Source: Lysobacter sp. yr284 (GTDB taxonomy: Bacteria > Pseudomonadota > Gammaproteobacteria > Xanthomonadales > Xanthomonadaceae). From it: 64,000 nt of DNA. Positions within the stretch are counted from its first letter, which is position 1. The number at the start of each line of letters is the position of its first letter. The translations under genes were made by a program, and so were the position numbers. This document shows positions 41,943 to 50,004 of the stretch, piece by piece. The notes below the pieces were generated by a model. That model searched no databases, had not been told where the DNA came from, and saw nothing but the letters and a program-made list of their open reading frames with translations. The stretch is taken from contig NZ_FNPT01000003.1 in the NCBI RefSeq assembly GCF_900107375.1, positions 331,623 to 395,622 on the forward strand, written 5' to 3'.

Positions 41943-42320
41943 ATGAGCCAACAAGATCGTTACGAAAAAGGGCTGGCGAAGTTCCGCGAAGTGTTCGGCC
42001 GCGATCCCTTGCCGGGCCAGAACGAAGACTTCATCCGCATCACCCTGGAACATCTGTTCGGCGATATCTGGACGCGGCCGCACCTGTCGGTGCACGAACG
42101 CGAACTGATCACGCTGTCCGCGCTGGCGATGCTGCGCGCCGAGCGCGAGTTGAAAGGCCACCTGGGCGCCGCGGTGCAGTTGGGCATCGAGCGCGGCAAG
42201 ATCGTCGAGACGATGATCCACCTGGCCCACTACGGCGGCTGGCCGGTCGCCAACACCGGCCTGCGCATCGCCCAGGAAGTGTTCGCCGAGGCCGACGCCA
42301 AGGCCGCGCAAGGCGGGTGA
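41943..42320 (+). CDS. Carboxymuconolactone-decarboxylase-family protein
   Basis: This 125-residue helical protein has the CMD/AhpD-fold pattern: LSVHERELITLSALAML, then RELKGHLGAAVQLGIERGKIVETMIHLAHYGGWP and a short tail. It lacks the CxxC of peroxidase-type AhpD and is closer to 4-carboxymuconolactone decarboxylase-like members, which act on small ring compounds. It is transcribed divergently from the Rieske/glycosyltransferase operon. A role in aromatic turnover is plausible but unproven. Confidence 0.85.
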   Translation: MSQQDRYEKGLAKFREVFGRDPLPGQNEDFIRITLEHLFGDIWTRPHLSVHERELITLSALAMLRAERELKGHLGAAVQLGIERGKIVETMIHLAHYGGWPVANTGLRIAQEVFAEADAKAAQGG

Positions 42321-42354
42321 GCGGCCAGGCGCGGGCGGTCGCGGACGGCGCGCT

Positions 42355-42963
42355 TCAGTCCGCGCCGTTCGCCGGGAACGCGACCCTCCATTGGCATCCG
42401 CGCTCGGCGTAGTCGACCTCGATCGAGCTGCTGTCGGCGTATTTCTGCATGATCCGGCTGTTCAGCCGGGTGCAGTACTCGCACGGCGATTCGAAGGTCA
42501 GCCGCACCTGCGCGCGCGCAGCTTCCTGCCGATAGCGCAGGATGCCGCAATCGCGGTTGGTGATTTCGAAGGAATTGCTGGCCGCGTCGAAACGGCGGCT
42601 GATGTCGGAGTCGTAGCAGCGCAGCTGGTTGACGAAGCGGGCGACGGTGTAGTCGGCGCGGCGCTCGCGCGCCGGCTCGACCAGGGCGAAGCGGCGGGCG
42701 GTGATCGCGCTGTTGGCCTCGATCCAGTCGCGGATCGCCGGCATGCCGCCGCGCGCCATCAGGTACTCTTCGAACGAGGCCTGCGCCTCGAAGAAACGCT
42801 GCTGCCAGATGCGGACCTTCTCCGGGTCGGTGAGCGCCGCGGAGTGTGACGGATCGCCGGAAAACGCGGCGCTTGCGAGCGCGGCCGACGGCGCTGCGGG
42901 CGTCGGTGTCCTTACCGTTTCGGCTTGCGCCAACGCCGCGTTGTCGTCGTTCGACGGATCCAC
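42355..42963 (-). CDS. Hypothetical protein with CxxC motif
   Basis: This 202-residue protein is not recognised with confidence. The first 45 residues are low-complexity Ala/Thr/Pro. The rest is probably mainly helical, then ends with a compact, conserved-looking part: NRDCGILRYRQEAARAQVRL, ESPCEYCTRLNSRIMQKYAD and ERGCQWRVAF. The four cysteines, including CEYC, could bind metal or form a redox pair. The last part resembles small-molecule-binding domains such as L-2-amino-thiazoline-4-carboxylate hydrolase-like proteins, but this is a weak impression. No signal peptide. It is convergent with the decarboxylase-like gene and divergent from the VOC gene. Confidence 0.6.
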   Translation of the reverse strand: MDPSNDDNAALAQAETVRTPTPAAPSAALASAAFSGDPSHSAALTDPEKVRIWQQRFFEAQASFEEYLMARGGMPAIRDWIEANSAITARRFALVEPARERRADYTVARFVNQLRCYDSDISRRFDAASNSFEITNRDCGILRYRQEAARAQVRLTFESPCEYCTRLNSRIMQKYADSSSIEVDYAERGCQWRVAFPANGAD

Positions 42964-43096
42964 TCGCTACCCCTCGATCCTTGCGCTCTCCACGCGGTGA
43001 ATCCATTCGGGACTGGCTCGCGCTGATATAGCATAGGCACTCATCGTGCGCAAACGCGGCATCGCGCACCTGTATCGGCGCGTGTCGGGGACGGCC

Positions 43097-43498
43097 ATGA
43101 AGATCGTCAAGACGTTCTATCGCATCTACCTGCGGCGCTCGGCGCTGGAGGCGAGCAAGCGCTTCTACCTGGACTTGCAGGGCCTGCAGCGTCCGCATCA
43201 CGAGTTCCACTACCAGGCGCACCGGCTCGACATCGTCGCGATCGGCAACGTGCTGCTGATCGCCGGCGACGCCGCCGACACCGCGCGCTTCGAGCCGACC
43301 CGGCTGACCTGCCTGGTCGACGACCTCGACGCGTTGCGCGCGTATTTCCTCGACGCCGGCGTGCGCATCGTCGACGAGATCAAGACGGTGCCGTCCGGGC
43401 GCAACCTGCGCGCGCTCAATCCGGACGGCACCCTGGTCGAGTACGTGCAGCACAGCGAGGAATTCAAACGCACGATGAGCGACAACGCCTACGACTGA
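43097..43498 (+). CDS. VOC (glyoxalase/bleomycin-resistance-like) protein
   Basis: This 133-residue single-domain VOC protein has KIVKTFYRIYLRRSALEASK, FYLDLQGL, LTCLVDDLDALRAYFLDAG and ALNPDGTLVEYVQHSEEF, the typical beta-alpha-beta-beta-beta spacing. Such proteins are isomerases, dioxygenases or drug-binding resistance proteins. ATG 43097 was chosen because the fold begins immediately; an in-frame ATG at 43046 would add a basic 17-residue leader. It is followed 30 bases later by the asparagine-synthetase gene and then an MFS exporter, which suggests one transcription unit. Confidence 0.82.
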   Translation: MKIVKTFYRIYLRRSALEASKRFYLDLQGLQRPHHEFHYQAHRLDIVAIGNVLLIAGDAADTARFEPTRLTCLVDDLDALRAYFLDAGVRIVDEIKTVPSGRNLRALNPDGTLVEYVQHSEEFKRTMSDNAYD

Positions 43499-43528
43499 CC
43501 CTCGCCACCCACGACGACGGACCGAGCC

Positions 43529-45370
43529 ATGTGCGGAATAGCAGGTTGGATCGATTGGCGCCGCGATCTGCGCGGCGAACGCGCGACGGTCGCGGCGATG
43601 ACCGCGCGGCTGGGCGCGCGCGGCCCGGATGGGCACGGCGAATGGGCGGCCGGGCACGCCGCGTTCGGCCATCGCCGGCTGGCGGTGATCGACCCCAGCG
43701 ACAACGGCGCCCAGCCGATGCTGTACCGCCGCGACGGCCGTGCCTGGGCGGTGGTCTACAACGGCGAGATCTACAACCATCGCGAGCTGCGCGCGCAGCT
43801 GCAGGCGCGCGGCCACCGCTTCGTCTCCGACTGCGATACCGAAGCGCTGCTGCTGGCTTACGTGGAATGGGGCGAGGCCTGCGTGGAGCGGCTGGACGGC
43901 ATCTTCGCGTTCGCGATCTGGGACGAACAGGCGCAGACGCTGTTCATGGCCCGCGATCCGCTCGGGGTGAAGCCGCTGTTCTGGGCCCGGGTCGGCGAGG
44001 GGCTGGCGTTCGCGTCCGAGATCAAGGCCTTGCTCGAACATCCCGGCATTCCCGCCGAAGTCGACGAGCGCGGCTTGACCGAACTGGTGCTGACCCGGCC
44101 GGTGTTCCCGTCGACCCCGGGCATCACCCCGTTCGCCGGCATCGAGGAACTGCGCGGCGGCCGCTGCCTGCGCGCCGACCGCCACGGCCTGCGCGAGCGC
44201 GACTACTGGCGGCTGCACAGCGCGCCGCACCCGCACGACCTGGCGACGACGGTCGAACGGGTGCGCGAGCTGCTCGGCGGGATCGTCGAACGGCAACTGG
44301 TGTCGGATGTGGCGGTCGGCTGCATCCTCTCCGGCGGCCTCGATTCCAGCGCGGTCACCGCGCTGGCCGCGCCGTTGCTGCGCGCCCACGGCGGCACCTT
44401 GAACACCTGGTGCATCGACCTGGCCGACAGCGAGCACTTCGCGCCGCACGCCTTCATCTCCAGCCGCGACGCGCCGTACGCGGCCGAAGCGGCGGCATAC
44501 GTCGGCACCCGCCATCGCACCGTCACCATGGACACGCAAGCGATGAGCGAGCACCTGCTCGCGGCGATGCGCGCGCGCGACCTGCCGGTCGCGCTGCAGG
44601 TCGACACCTCGTTGCTGCTGCTGATGCGCGCGCTCAAGCCGCAGGCGACCGTGGTGCTGTCGGGCGAGGGCGCCGACGAAGTGTTCGGCGGCTACGGCTG
44701 GATGGCGCCGCAAAGCCGGCTGCCGACGTTCCCGTGGACGCCCGATGCCCACGACGGCGCCTGGCCGTTCTATTTCCGCCAGGACGTGATCGCGCGCGCG
44801 CGCCCGGCCGAGCGCGTGCGCCAGACCTTTGCCGACACCCTGGCCGAGGTGCCGCGGCTGGACGGCGAGGACGCGCACGACGCCCAGCACCGCGCGCTGT
44901 CGTACCTGGCGCTGCGCCGCTGGCTGCCGGACCTGCTCGACCGCAACGACCGGGTCAGCATGGCCGCCGGGGTCGAGGCGCGGGTGCCGTTCTGCGACAA
45001 GGAACTGGTGCAGTACCTGTGGAACGTGCCGTTCTCAATCAAGAGCGCCGGCGGCATCGAGAAGGGCGTGCTGCGCCGCGCGGTCGGCCACGTGCTGCCG
45101 CCGTCGATCGCGCAGCGGCGCAAGAGCGCGTTCCCGCAGTTCGAGCACGGCGCCTACTACCGCAGCCTGATCGAGCGCGTGCGCGACATTTTCGCCAGCG
45201 GCGGTGCGGCGGTGCGCGATCTCTACGACGAGCGCCGCATCGGCGAACTGTGCGCAGGCACGGTGCCGGCCGCCGGCTGGCTGTTCGGCGCGCCTTACGC
45301 CATCGTCCAGCTCGAACGCGTCGTGATGACCGATGCCTGGTTGCGCGAGTACCGGGTGAGCCTGCGTTGA
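43529..45370 (+). CDS. Glutamine-dependent asparagine synthetase-like amidotransferase
   Basis: This 613-residue protein has a class II glutaminase domain starting with catalytic Cys2 (MCGIAGW), with GHRRLAVID and NGEIYNH. The C-terminal synthetase domain has the ATP-pyrophosphatase P-loop SGGLDSSAV (about residues 271-279) and GEGADEVFGGY. It transfers ammonia from glutamine to an activated carboxylate. The length exceeds the E. coli enzyme and fits the AsnB group often found in secondary-metabolite or surface-polysaccharide loci, where it amidates a carboxylate other than aspartate. It lies between a VOC gene and an MFS exporter gene, so a tailoring role is possible. Confidence 0.92.
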   Translation: MCGIAGWIDWRRDLRGERATVAAMTARLGARGPDGHGEWAAGHAAFGHRRLAVIDPSDNGAQPMLYRRDGRAWAVVYNGEIYNHRELRAQLQARGHRFVSDCDTEALLLAYVEWGEACVERLDGIFAFAIWDEQAQTLFMARDPLGVKPLFWARVGEGLAFASEIKALLEHPGIPAEVDERGLTELVLTRPVFPSTPGITPFAGIEELRGGRCLRADRHGLRERDYWRLHSAPHPHDLATTVERVRELLGGIVERQLVSDVAVGCILSGGLDSSAVTALAAPLLRAHGGTLNTWCIDLADSEHFAPHAFISSRDAPYAAEAAAYVGTRHRTVTMDTQAMSEHLLAAMRARDLPVALQVDTSLLLLMRALKPQATVVLSGEGADEVFGGYGWMAPQSRLPTFPWTPDAHDGAWPFYFRQDVIARARPAERVRQTFADTLAEVPRLDGEDAHDAQHRALSYLALRRWLPDLLDRNDRVSMAAGVEARVPFCDKELVQYLWNVPFSIKSAGGIEKGVLRRAVGHVLPPSIAQRRKSAFPQFEHGAYYRSLIERVRDIFASGGAAVRDLYDERRIGELCAGTVPAAGWLFGAPYAIVQLERVVMTDAWLREYRVSLR

Positions 45371-45407
45371 ACGCGACGCGACAGCGGCGCCGCCGGCGCG
45401 GCGGGCG

Positions 45408-46595
45408 ATGAGCGCGGCGGCGCCGGCTAGCGGCGAGCGCGCGCGCATGCGCCGGGCGCGCACCGCGGTGTCGCTGGCGTTCGCGGTGTTCGGCGCCCAG
45501 GTCGGGCTGTGGTTCGCGCACATTCCCGCCGCGGTCGAGCGGCTGGCGTTGGACCCGGCGCAACTGAGCCTGCGCCTGCTGCTGATGGGCGCGATCGGTT
45601 TCCTCGCGCAGCCGCTGGCCGGTATCGCCATCGCCCGCTACGGCAGCCGCCGCGCCACCTTGGTATTGCTGCCGGCGTTCGTGATCGCCACGACCTTGCT
45701 GATCGGCGCCGCCACGCCCGTGGCGTTCTTCGCGTTCGCCGCGTTGACCGGCCTGTTCGCGATGCCCGCCAATGTCGGCAACAACACCCTGGCGACCGAA
45801 TTCGAACGCCGGCACGGGCGCGCGGCGATGTCGTGGTTCCATGGCTGCTTCAGCGTCGGCGGCCTGCTCGGCTCGCTGGCCGGCGGGCAGCTGATCCAGG
45901 CCGGCTACGGCGACGGCCGCGGCGCGTTGGTCGCCGCCGCGTTGTTGTTGCCGGCGGCGTTGTGGTCGGTCGCCAACGCGTTGCCGGGCGCGCCGGCGGC
46001 GCCGGCGCCGCGCGCGCGGCCGCGGCTGACCTTGCCGGCGCCGGCGATCCTGGGGTTGTGCGCGCTGGTGTTCTGCTCGACCCTGATCGAGGGTTCGGTC
46101 GGCGACTGGAGCGCGCTGTACCTGGCCACGGTCAAGCATGCCGATCCGGCCCTGGCCGCAGGCGGCTACACCTTGTTCTCGCTGGCGATGGCGGCGATGC
46201 GCTTCGCCGGCGGGCCGATCGTCGAGCGGCTCGGGCCCAGGCGCCTGCTCGCCGCCGGCGGCGCGCTGATGGCGGCCGGCCTGGCGATCGTGGTGCTGGC
46301 GCCGTGGCCGTGGCTGAGCGCCGGCGGCTTCCTGGTGGTGGCGCTGGGCGCGTCCAACTTCGTGCCGATCCTGACCAGCCTGGCCGCGCGCACGCCCGGG
46401 ATCGCGCCGAGCCTGGGCGTCGCCGCGATCGGCAGCTGCATGACACTGGGCCTGTTCGCCGGGCCGCCGGCGATCGGCTTCATCGCCCAGCGCTGGAACC
46501 TGGGCGTCGCCTTCGCCGCGCTCGCCGTTGTCGCCGCGCTGGTCGCGCTGGCGGTGGCGTTGCGGCGCTGGCAGCCGGCCGCCGCCGCCGACTGA
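45408..46595 (+). CDS. MFS transporter
   Basis: This 395-residue membrane protein has about 12 hydrophobic segments and a short cytoplasmic N-terminus. The loop after the second helix reads GIAIARYGSRR, like the MFS loop 2-3 signature, and a related RLGPRRLLAAGG follows in the second half. WFHGCFSVGGLLGS is typical of the small-molecule/fucose-like MFS branch with YbjJ-type proteins. Substrate unknown; its place after the asparagine-synthetase gene suggests export of an amidated product or self-resistance. Confidence 0.88.
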   Translation: MSAAAPASGERARMRRARTAVSLAFAVFGAQVGLWFAHIPAAVERLALDPAQLSLRLLLMGAIGFLAQPLAGIAIARYGSRRATLVLLPAFVIATTLLIGAATPVAFFAFAALTGLFAMPANVGNNTLATEFERRHGRAAMSWFHGCFSVGGLLGSLAGGQLIQAGYGDGRGALVAAALLLPAALWSVANALPGAPAAPAPRARPRLTLPAPAILGLCALVFCSTLIEGSVGDWSALYLATVKHADPALAAGGYTLFSLAMAAMRFAGGPIVERLGPRRLLAAGGALMAAGLAIVVLAPWPWLSAGGFLVVALGASNFVPILTSLAARTPGIAPSLGVAAIGSCMTLGLFAGPPAIGFIAQRWNLGVAFAALAVVAALVALAVALRRWQPAAAAD

Positions 46596-47699
46596 CTACA
46601 CCGCCACCGCCGGCTCGCGGCCGTTCAACCAGTGCGCGTACTGGATCGGCAACAGCTCGTGCGGCCTGGGCAGGCCGAGCGCGTGCGCCGCGCGGTAGGG
46701 CCAGTGCGGATCGCTGAGTTCGGCGTGGGCGAGCAGGATCAGGTCGGCCTGCGCGTTGCGCACGATCGCATCGGCGTGGCGCGGCTCGCCGATGCGCCAG
46801 CCCGCGGCGGTGGCGATCGCCGCCTCGCGCCGGATCCGTTCGGCGATCGGCACCATGAAGCCCGGCCCCCACGGCACGCCGTCGACATCGGGCGTGTTGA
46901 AGCCGAGGCTGACATCGACCAAATCCAGCCCGATCGACTTGAGCCGGCGCACCAGGGCGATGGACTCCTCCAGCGGTTGCTCGCCGGGATGGAAGTCGGT
47001 CACGCCCAGGCGCACGCTCAGCGGCAGCCGCTCCGGCCAGACGTCGCGCACCGCGGCCAGCACCTCCAGCGGGAAGCGCGCGCGTCCTTCGGCGCTGCCG
47101 CCGTAGCCGTCGCGGCGATGGTTGGCCAGCGGCGAGAAGAAACTCTGCACCAGGAAGCCGTGGGCGAAGTGCAGTTCCAGCCATTCGAAGCCGGCGCCGA
47201 GCGCGCGCTTGGCCGCGGCGACGAATTCCTCGCGCGCCTGGGCGATGTCGGCGTCGGTCATTTCGCGCGGAATCCGGTCCAGACCGCCGCCCAGGGCGAT
47301 GGGCGAGGGGGCCATCGTGTCCCAGGCGCGCGGATCGTCGGCGGCGATGTGGTCGTCGCCGTCCCAGGGCCGGTGCGCGCTGGCCTTGCGGCCGGCGTGC
47401 GCGAGCTGGATGCCCGGCACGGCATGGCGCTTGATGAAGGCGGTGATGCGTTGCCAGCCCTCGGCCTGCGCGTCGTTCCACAGCCCGGCGTCGCCCAGGG
47501 TGATGCGGCCCTGCGCCGACACCGCCGAGCCTTCGGCGATGACCAGCCCGGCGCCGCCGGCGGCGCGCGCGCCCAGGTGCACGAGGTGCCAGTCGTTGGG
47601 CACGCCGTCTTCGGCCGAGTACTGGCACATCGGTGCGACGGCGATGCGGTTCCTGAGCTCGATGTCCTTGAGCCGGAACGGATCGAACAGCGTGGGCAT
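46596..47699 (-). CDS. Old Yellow Enzyme-family NADH:flavin oxidoreductase (YqjM-like)
   Basis: This 367-residue FMN-dependent TIM barrel has ELRNRIAVAPMCQYSA with the class-defining Cys, QLAHAGRKAS, LHFAHGFLVQSFFSPLANHR and RRDGYGGS. The MCQYSA and HAGRKAS motifs belong to the thermophilic-like YqjM subgroup. These enzymes reduce activated C=C bonds with NAD(P)H and often respond to oxidative or electrophile stress. The ATG at 47699 precedes LFDPFRLKDIELRNR, the normal family start. Transcribed divergently from the GH16 gene. Confidence 0.94.
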   Translation of the reverse strand: MPTLFDPFRLKDIELRNRIAVAPMCQYSAEDGVPNDWHLVHLGARAAGGAGLVIAEGSAVSAQGRITLGDAGLWNDAQAEGWQRITAFIKRHAVPGIQLAHAGRKASAHRPWDGDDHIAADDPRAWDTMAPSPIALGGGLDRIPREMTDADIAQAREEFVAAAKRALGAGFEWLELHFAHGFLVQSFFSPLANHRRDGYGGSAEGRARFPLEVLAAVRDVWPERLPLSVRLGVTDFHPGEQPLEESIALVRRLKSIGLDLVDVSLGFNTPDVDGVPWGPGFMVPIAERIRREAAIATAAGWRIGEPRHADAIVRNAQADLILLAHAELSDPHWPYRAAHALGLPRPHELLPIQYAHWLNGREPAVAV

Positions 47700-48040
47700 G
47701 GGCGCTTCCTCGGGCAGGGGCGTCCGTGGCGGGCGCCGGAATCGTATACGGGTGGGCAGCGCGCGCATGCGTATGCGCCCGCCCAGGACGGATTGTCGCC
47801 GCGCCGCGCGCCCGCGCGTGCTGTCGTGCAGCACGCCGTGCGCCGGCGTCGACGCGGATCGCCGAACCGCCCACGCCGGGAGTGTGACTTCGCCCAGCAA
47901 ACGCAAACCCGCGCAAAACAGCCGTTGACAGCGCTGTCATCGAAGGACAACTTCGGCCCGGACGGGGGCGCGGCGAGCGCCCGCGGCGGCGGCCGGAGCG
48001 GCCTGGCGTTTTCCCACGAGCACTTGAGAGGTACGACACC
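47700..48040. other. 341-bp divergent intergenic region
   Basis: This gap separates the Old Yellow Enzyme gene (left, minus) from the GH16 gene (right, plus). It contains a 14-bp palindrome at 47926-47939 and a short CGAAG/CTTCG inverted repeat at 47941-47956. The part nearest the Old Yellow Enzyme gene (47700-47880) has GC-rich inverted sequences but nothing I can name. No tRNA or small open frame is convincing here. Confidence 0.6.
47925..47939 (+). promoter_or_regulatory. LacI-type operator overlapping a TTGACA -35 box, upstream of the GH16 gene
   Basis: TGACAGCGCTGTCA (47926-47939) is a perfect 14-bp palindrome with the central CG step common in LacI-family operators. Its left half is shared with a perfect -35 hexamer TTGACA (47925-47930) pointing towards the glucanase gene 100 bp downstream. 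A repressor bound here would block RNA polymerase. The -10 element is not obvious. No LacI-family gene is in the window. Confidence 0.6.
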
Positions 48041-48805
48041 ATGAAGCGGCTGATGAAAGGGCTGGTCCTGTGTTTCGCCTGCGCGTTCGCCGGCAGCGCC
48101 GCGGCGCAGAGCTGGCAGTTGGTCTGGAGCGACGAGTTCAACGGCTCGATCGGCCCCAGCTGGGCCTTCGAGACCGGCAACGGCAGCGGCGGCTGGGGCA
48201 ACAACGAACGCCAGTACTACCGGCGCGAGAACGCCGGCATCGAGAACAACGCCCTGGTGATCACCGCCCGGCGCCAGGACTTCAACGGCTTTCGCTACAC
48301 CTCGGCGCGGATGAAGACCCAGGGCCTGCGCAATGTCCGCTACGGCAAGATCGAGGCGCGCATGCGCCTGCCTTCGTTCATGGGCGCGTGGCCGGCGTTC
48401 TGGATGCTCGGCGCCAACCTGCCGCAGGTCGGCTGGCCCGACTCGGGCGAGATCGACATCATGGAACACGTCAACAACGAGAACCGCAGCTACGGCACCA
48501 TCCACTGGCGCGACCACAACGGCAACTACGCCCAGTACGGCGGAAACACCGCGGTCAGCGTCGCCGACTGGCACGTCTATTCGGTGGAATGGGACGCCAA
48601 CGCGATCCGCTGGTACGTCGACGGCAACAAGTTCCACGAGGCCAACATCCAGAACAACATCAACGGCACCGAGGAATTCCACCGCGACTTCTTCGTGTTG
48701 CTGAACTTCGCCATCGGCGGCAACTGGCCGGGCTTCAACATCGACGAGAGCAAGCTGCCGGCGAAGATGCACGTGGACTACGTGCGCGTGTACCGCCGCC
48801 AGTGA
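48041..48805 (+). CDS. Secreted glycoside hydrolase family 16 beta-glucanase
   Basis: This 254-residue enzyme has a clear Sec signal peptide (MKRLMKGLVLCFACAFAGSA, cleavage near AAAQ). The GH16 jelly-roll core has QLVWSDEFNG, GWGNNERQYY, ITARR, GKIEARMRLP, the catalytic motif GEIDIMEHV (ExDxxE) and YVDGNKF. WPAFWMLG and the ERQYY pattern are typical of laminarinase-type beta-1,3-glucanases, so fungal or algal beta-glucan is the likely substrate, in keeping with a predatory antifungal bacterium. No carbohydrate-binding module is attached. It is controlled by the LacI-type operator upstream. Confidence 0.95.
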   Translation: MKRLMKGLVLCFACAFAGSAAAQSWQLVWSDEFNGSIGPSWAFETGNGSGGWGNNERQYYRRENAGIENNALVITARRQDFNGFRYTSARMKTQGLRNVRYGKIEARMRLPSFMGAWPAFWMLGANLPQVGWPDSGEIDIMEHVNNENRSYGTIHWRDHNGNYAQYGGNTAVSVADWHVYSVEWDANAIRWYVDGNKFHEANIQNNINGTEEFHRDFFVLLNFAIGGNWPGFNIDESKLPAKMHVDYVRVYRRQ

Positions 48806-48890
48806 CCGGCGAACGGGGAGGGCGCGCGCCGGCGGACGCGGCGGCGCGCGGTTCGCCCGTCGCCCCGATCGCCGGCCGCGCGCCGGCGGC

Positions 48891-49916
48891 TCAGGCCACC
48901 TGCCGGGCGACCTCGGCCAGACGCTGCAGGCCGTCCATCGTGGCCTGGTAGGCGACGCCGAAGTCGATCAGGCAGGCGATCTCGTCCACGCCGGCGGCCT
49001 GCAGCGTGCGCGCGCGGCGCACGCAGTCCTCGACGGTGCCGACGAAGCTCAGCTCGCTGTTGATGTTGGCGGCGGCGCGCAGCTGCAGGAACTTGCGCTC
49101 GCGCCGGCCCTGCAGTTCGGCATAGCCGCGGTCCTCGCCGCGGCCGGCGTCCTGCGAGGCCTGCATGGCGATGTTGCTGTGCAGGTAGTCCATCATCGCC
49201 GGCAACGCGTGCGCGGCGACATCGGCGGCGCTGGCGCCGACGTAGGCGTGCATCATCAGGGTCAGCTGCGCGCCGGGGCGAGCGCCGGCGCGGTAGCGCG
49301 CGACCTTGCGGCCGAGCACGTCCAGGCTGTAGTTGTTGCCGAAGTTCGAGGTCAGCAGGCCGAAGCCGCGCTCGCCAGCGAGCGCGCAGCCCTCTTCGCT
49401 GGAGGCGGTCATCCACACCGGGATGTCCGGCCGCAGCGGCCGCGGCAGGATCGCGGTCGGCGTGGCGACGCCCTCGCCGTTGGCGAATTCCACGCTTTCG
49501 CCGCGCCACAGGCGCTGCACCAGCGCGATGCTGTCGAGCATGATCGGCCCGCGCTGCGCGTAGCGCTCCGGCGCCAGCACGAAATCGTTGACGTGCCAGC
49601 CGCTGGCGATGGCGATGCCGGCGCGGCCGTTGCTGAAGTGATCGATCATCGACCAGGCCTCGGCCACTTCCAGCGGATGGTGCAGCGGCATCACCACGCT
49701 GCCGGCGCGGATCTGCAGCCGGCGGGTGATCGCGGCGATCGCCGCGGCGGTCACGCTGGGATTGCCGTAGAGCCCGCCGAAGCGCAGGAAATGCCGCTCC
49801 GGCACCCAGGCCGCGTGCAGGCCGTGGTCGTCGGCGAAGCGCACCGCGTCGAACAACAGCCGGTATTTGTCGGCCTGATCCGAATCGGCGCCGAAGAAGA
49901 ACAGACTGATCTTCAT
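48891..49916 (-). CDS. LLM-class flavin-dependent monooxygenase (MupA-like)
   Basis: This 341-residue protein is a luciferase-like TIM barrel: KISLFFFGADS, AVRFADDHGLHAAWVPERHF, GGLYGNPSVTAAAIAAIT, RIRAGSVVMPLHHPLEVAEAW-type segments and ASGWHVNDFVLAPERYA. The GLYxNPSV and SGWHxNDFVL motifs are those of the natural-product LLM subfamily found as tailoring enzymes or embedded domains in NRPS/PKS systems such as MupA. It probably hydroxylates a carrier-bound or free substrate using FMNH2 from a reductase encoded elsewhere. It lies downstream of the DUF5916 and acyl-ligase genes on the same strand. Confidence 0.88.
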   Translation of the reverse strand: MKISLFFFGADSDQADKYRLLFDAVRFADDHGLHAAWVPERHFLRFGGLYGNPSVTAAAIAAITRRLQIRAGSVVMPLHHPLEVAEAWSMIDHFSNGRAGIAIASGWHVNDFVLAPERYAQRGPIMLDSIALVQRLWRGESVEFANGEGVATPTAILPRPLRPDIPVWMTASSEEGCALAGERGFGLLTSNFGNNYSLDVLGRKVARYRAGARPGAQLTLMMHAYVGASAADVAAHALPAMMDYLHSNIAMQASQDAGRGEDRGYAELQGRRERKFLQLRAAANINSELSFVGTVEDCVRRARTLQAAGVDEIACLIDFGVAYQATMDGLQRLAEVARQVA

Positions 49917-50004
49917 GCGTGCGGGTCACTCGCGCAGCGGGCGCCGCCGCGGCGCGGCGAGCGCGGCCGGCACCGGTGGAAGGGCAGGGACGCAGCGGCC
50001 GCGC

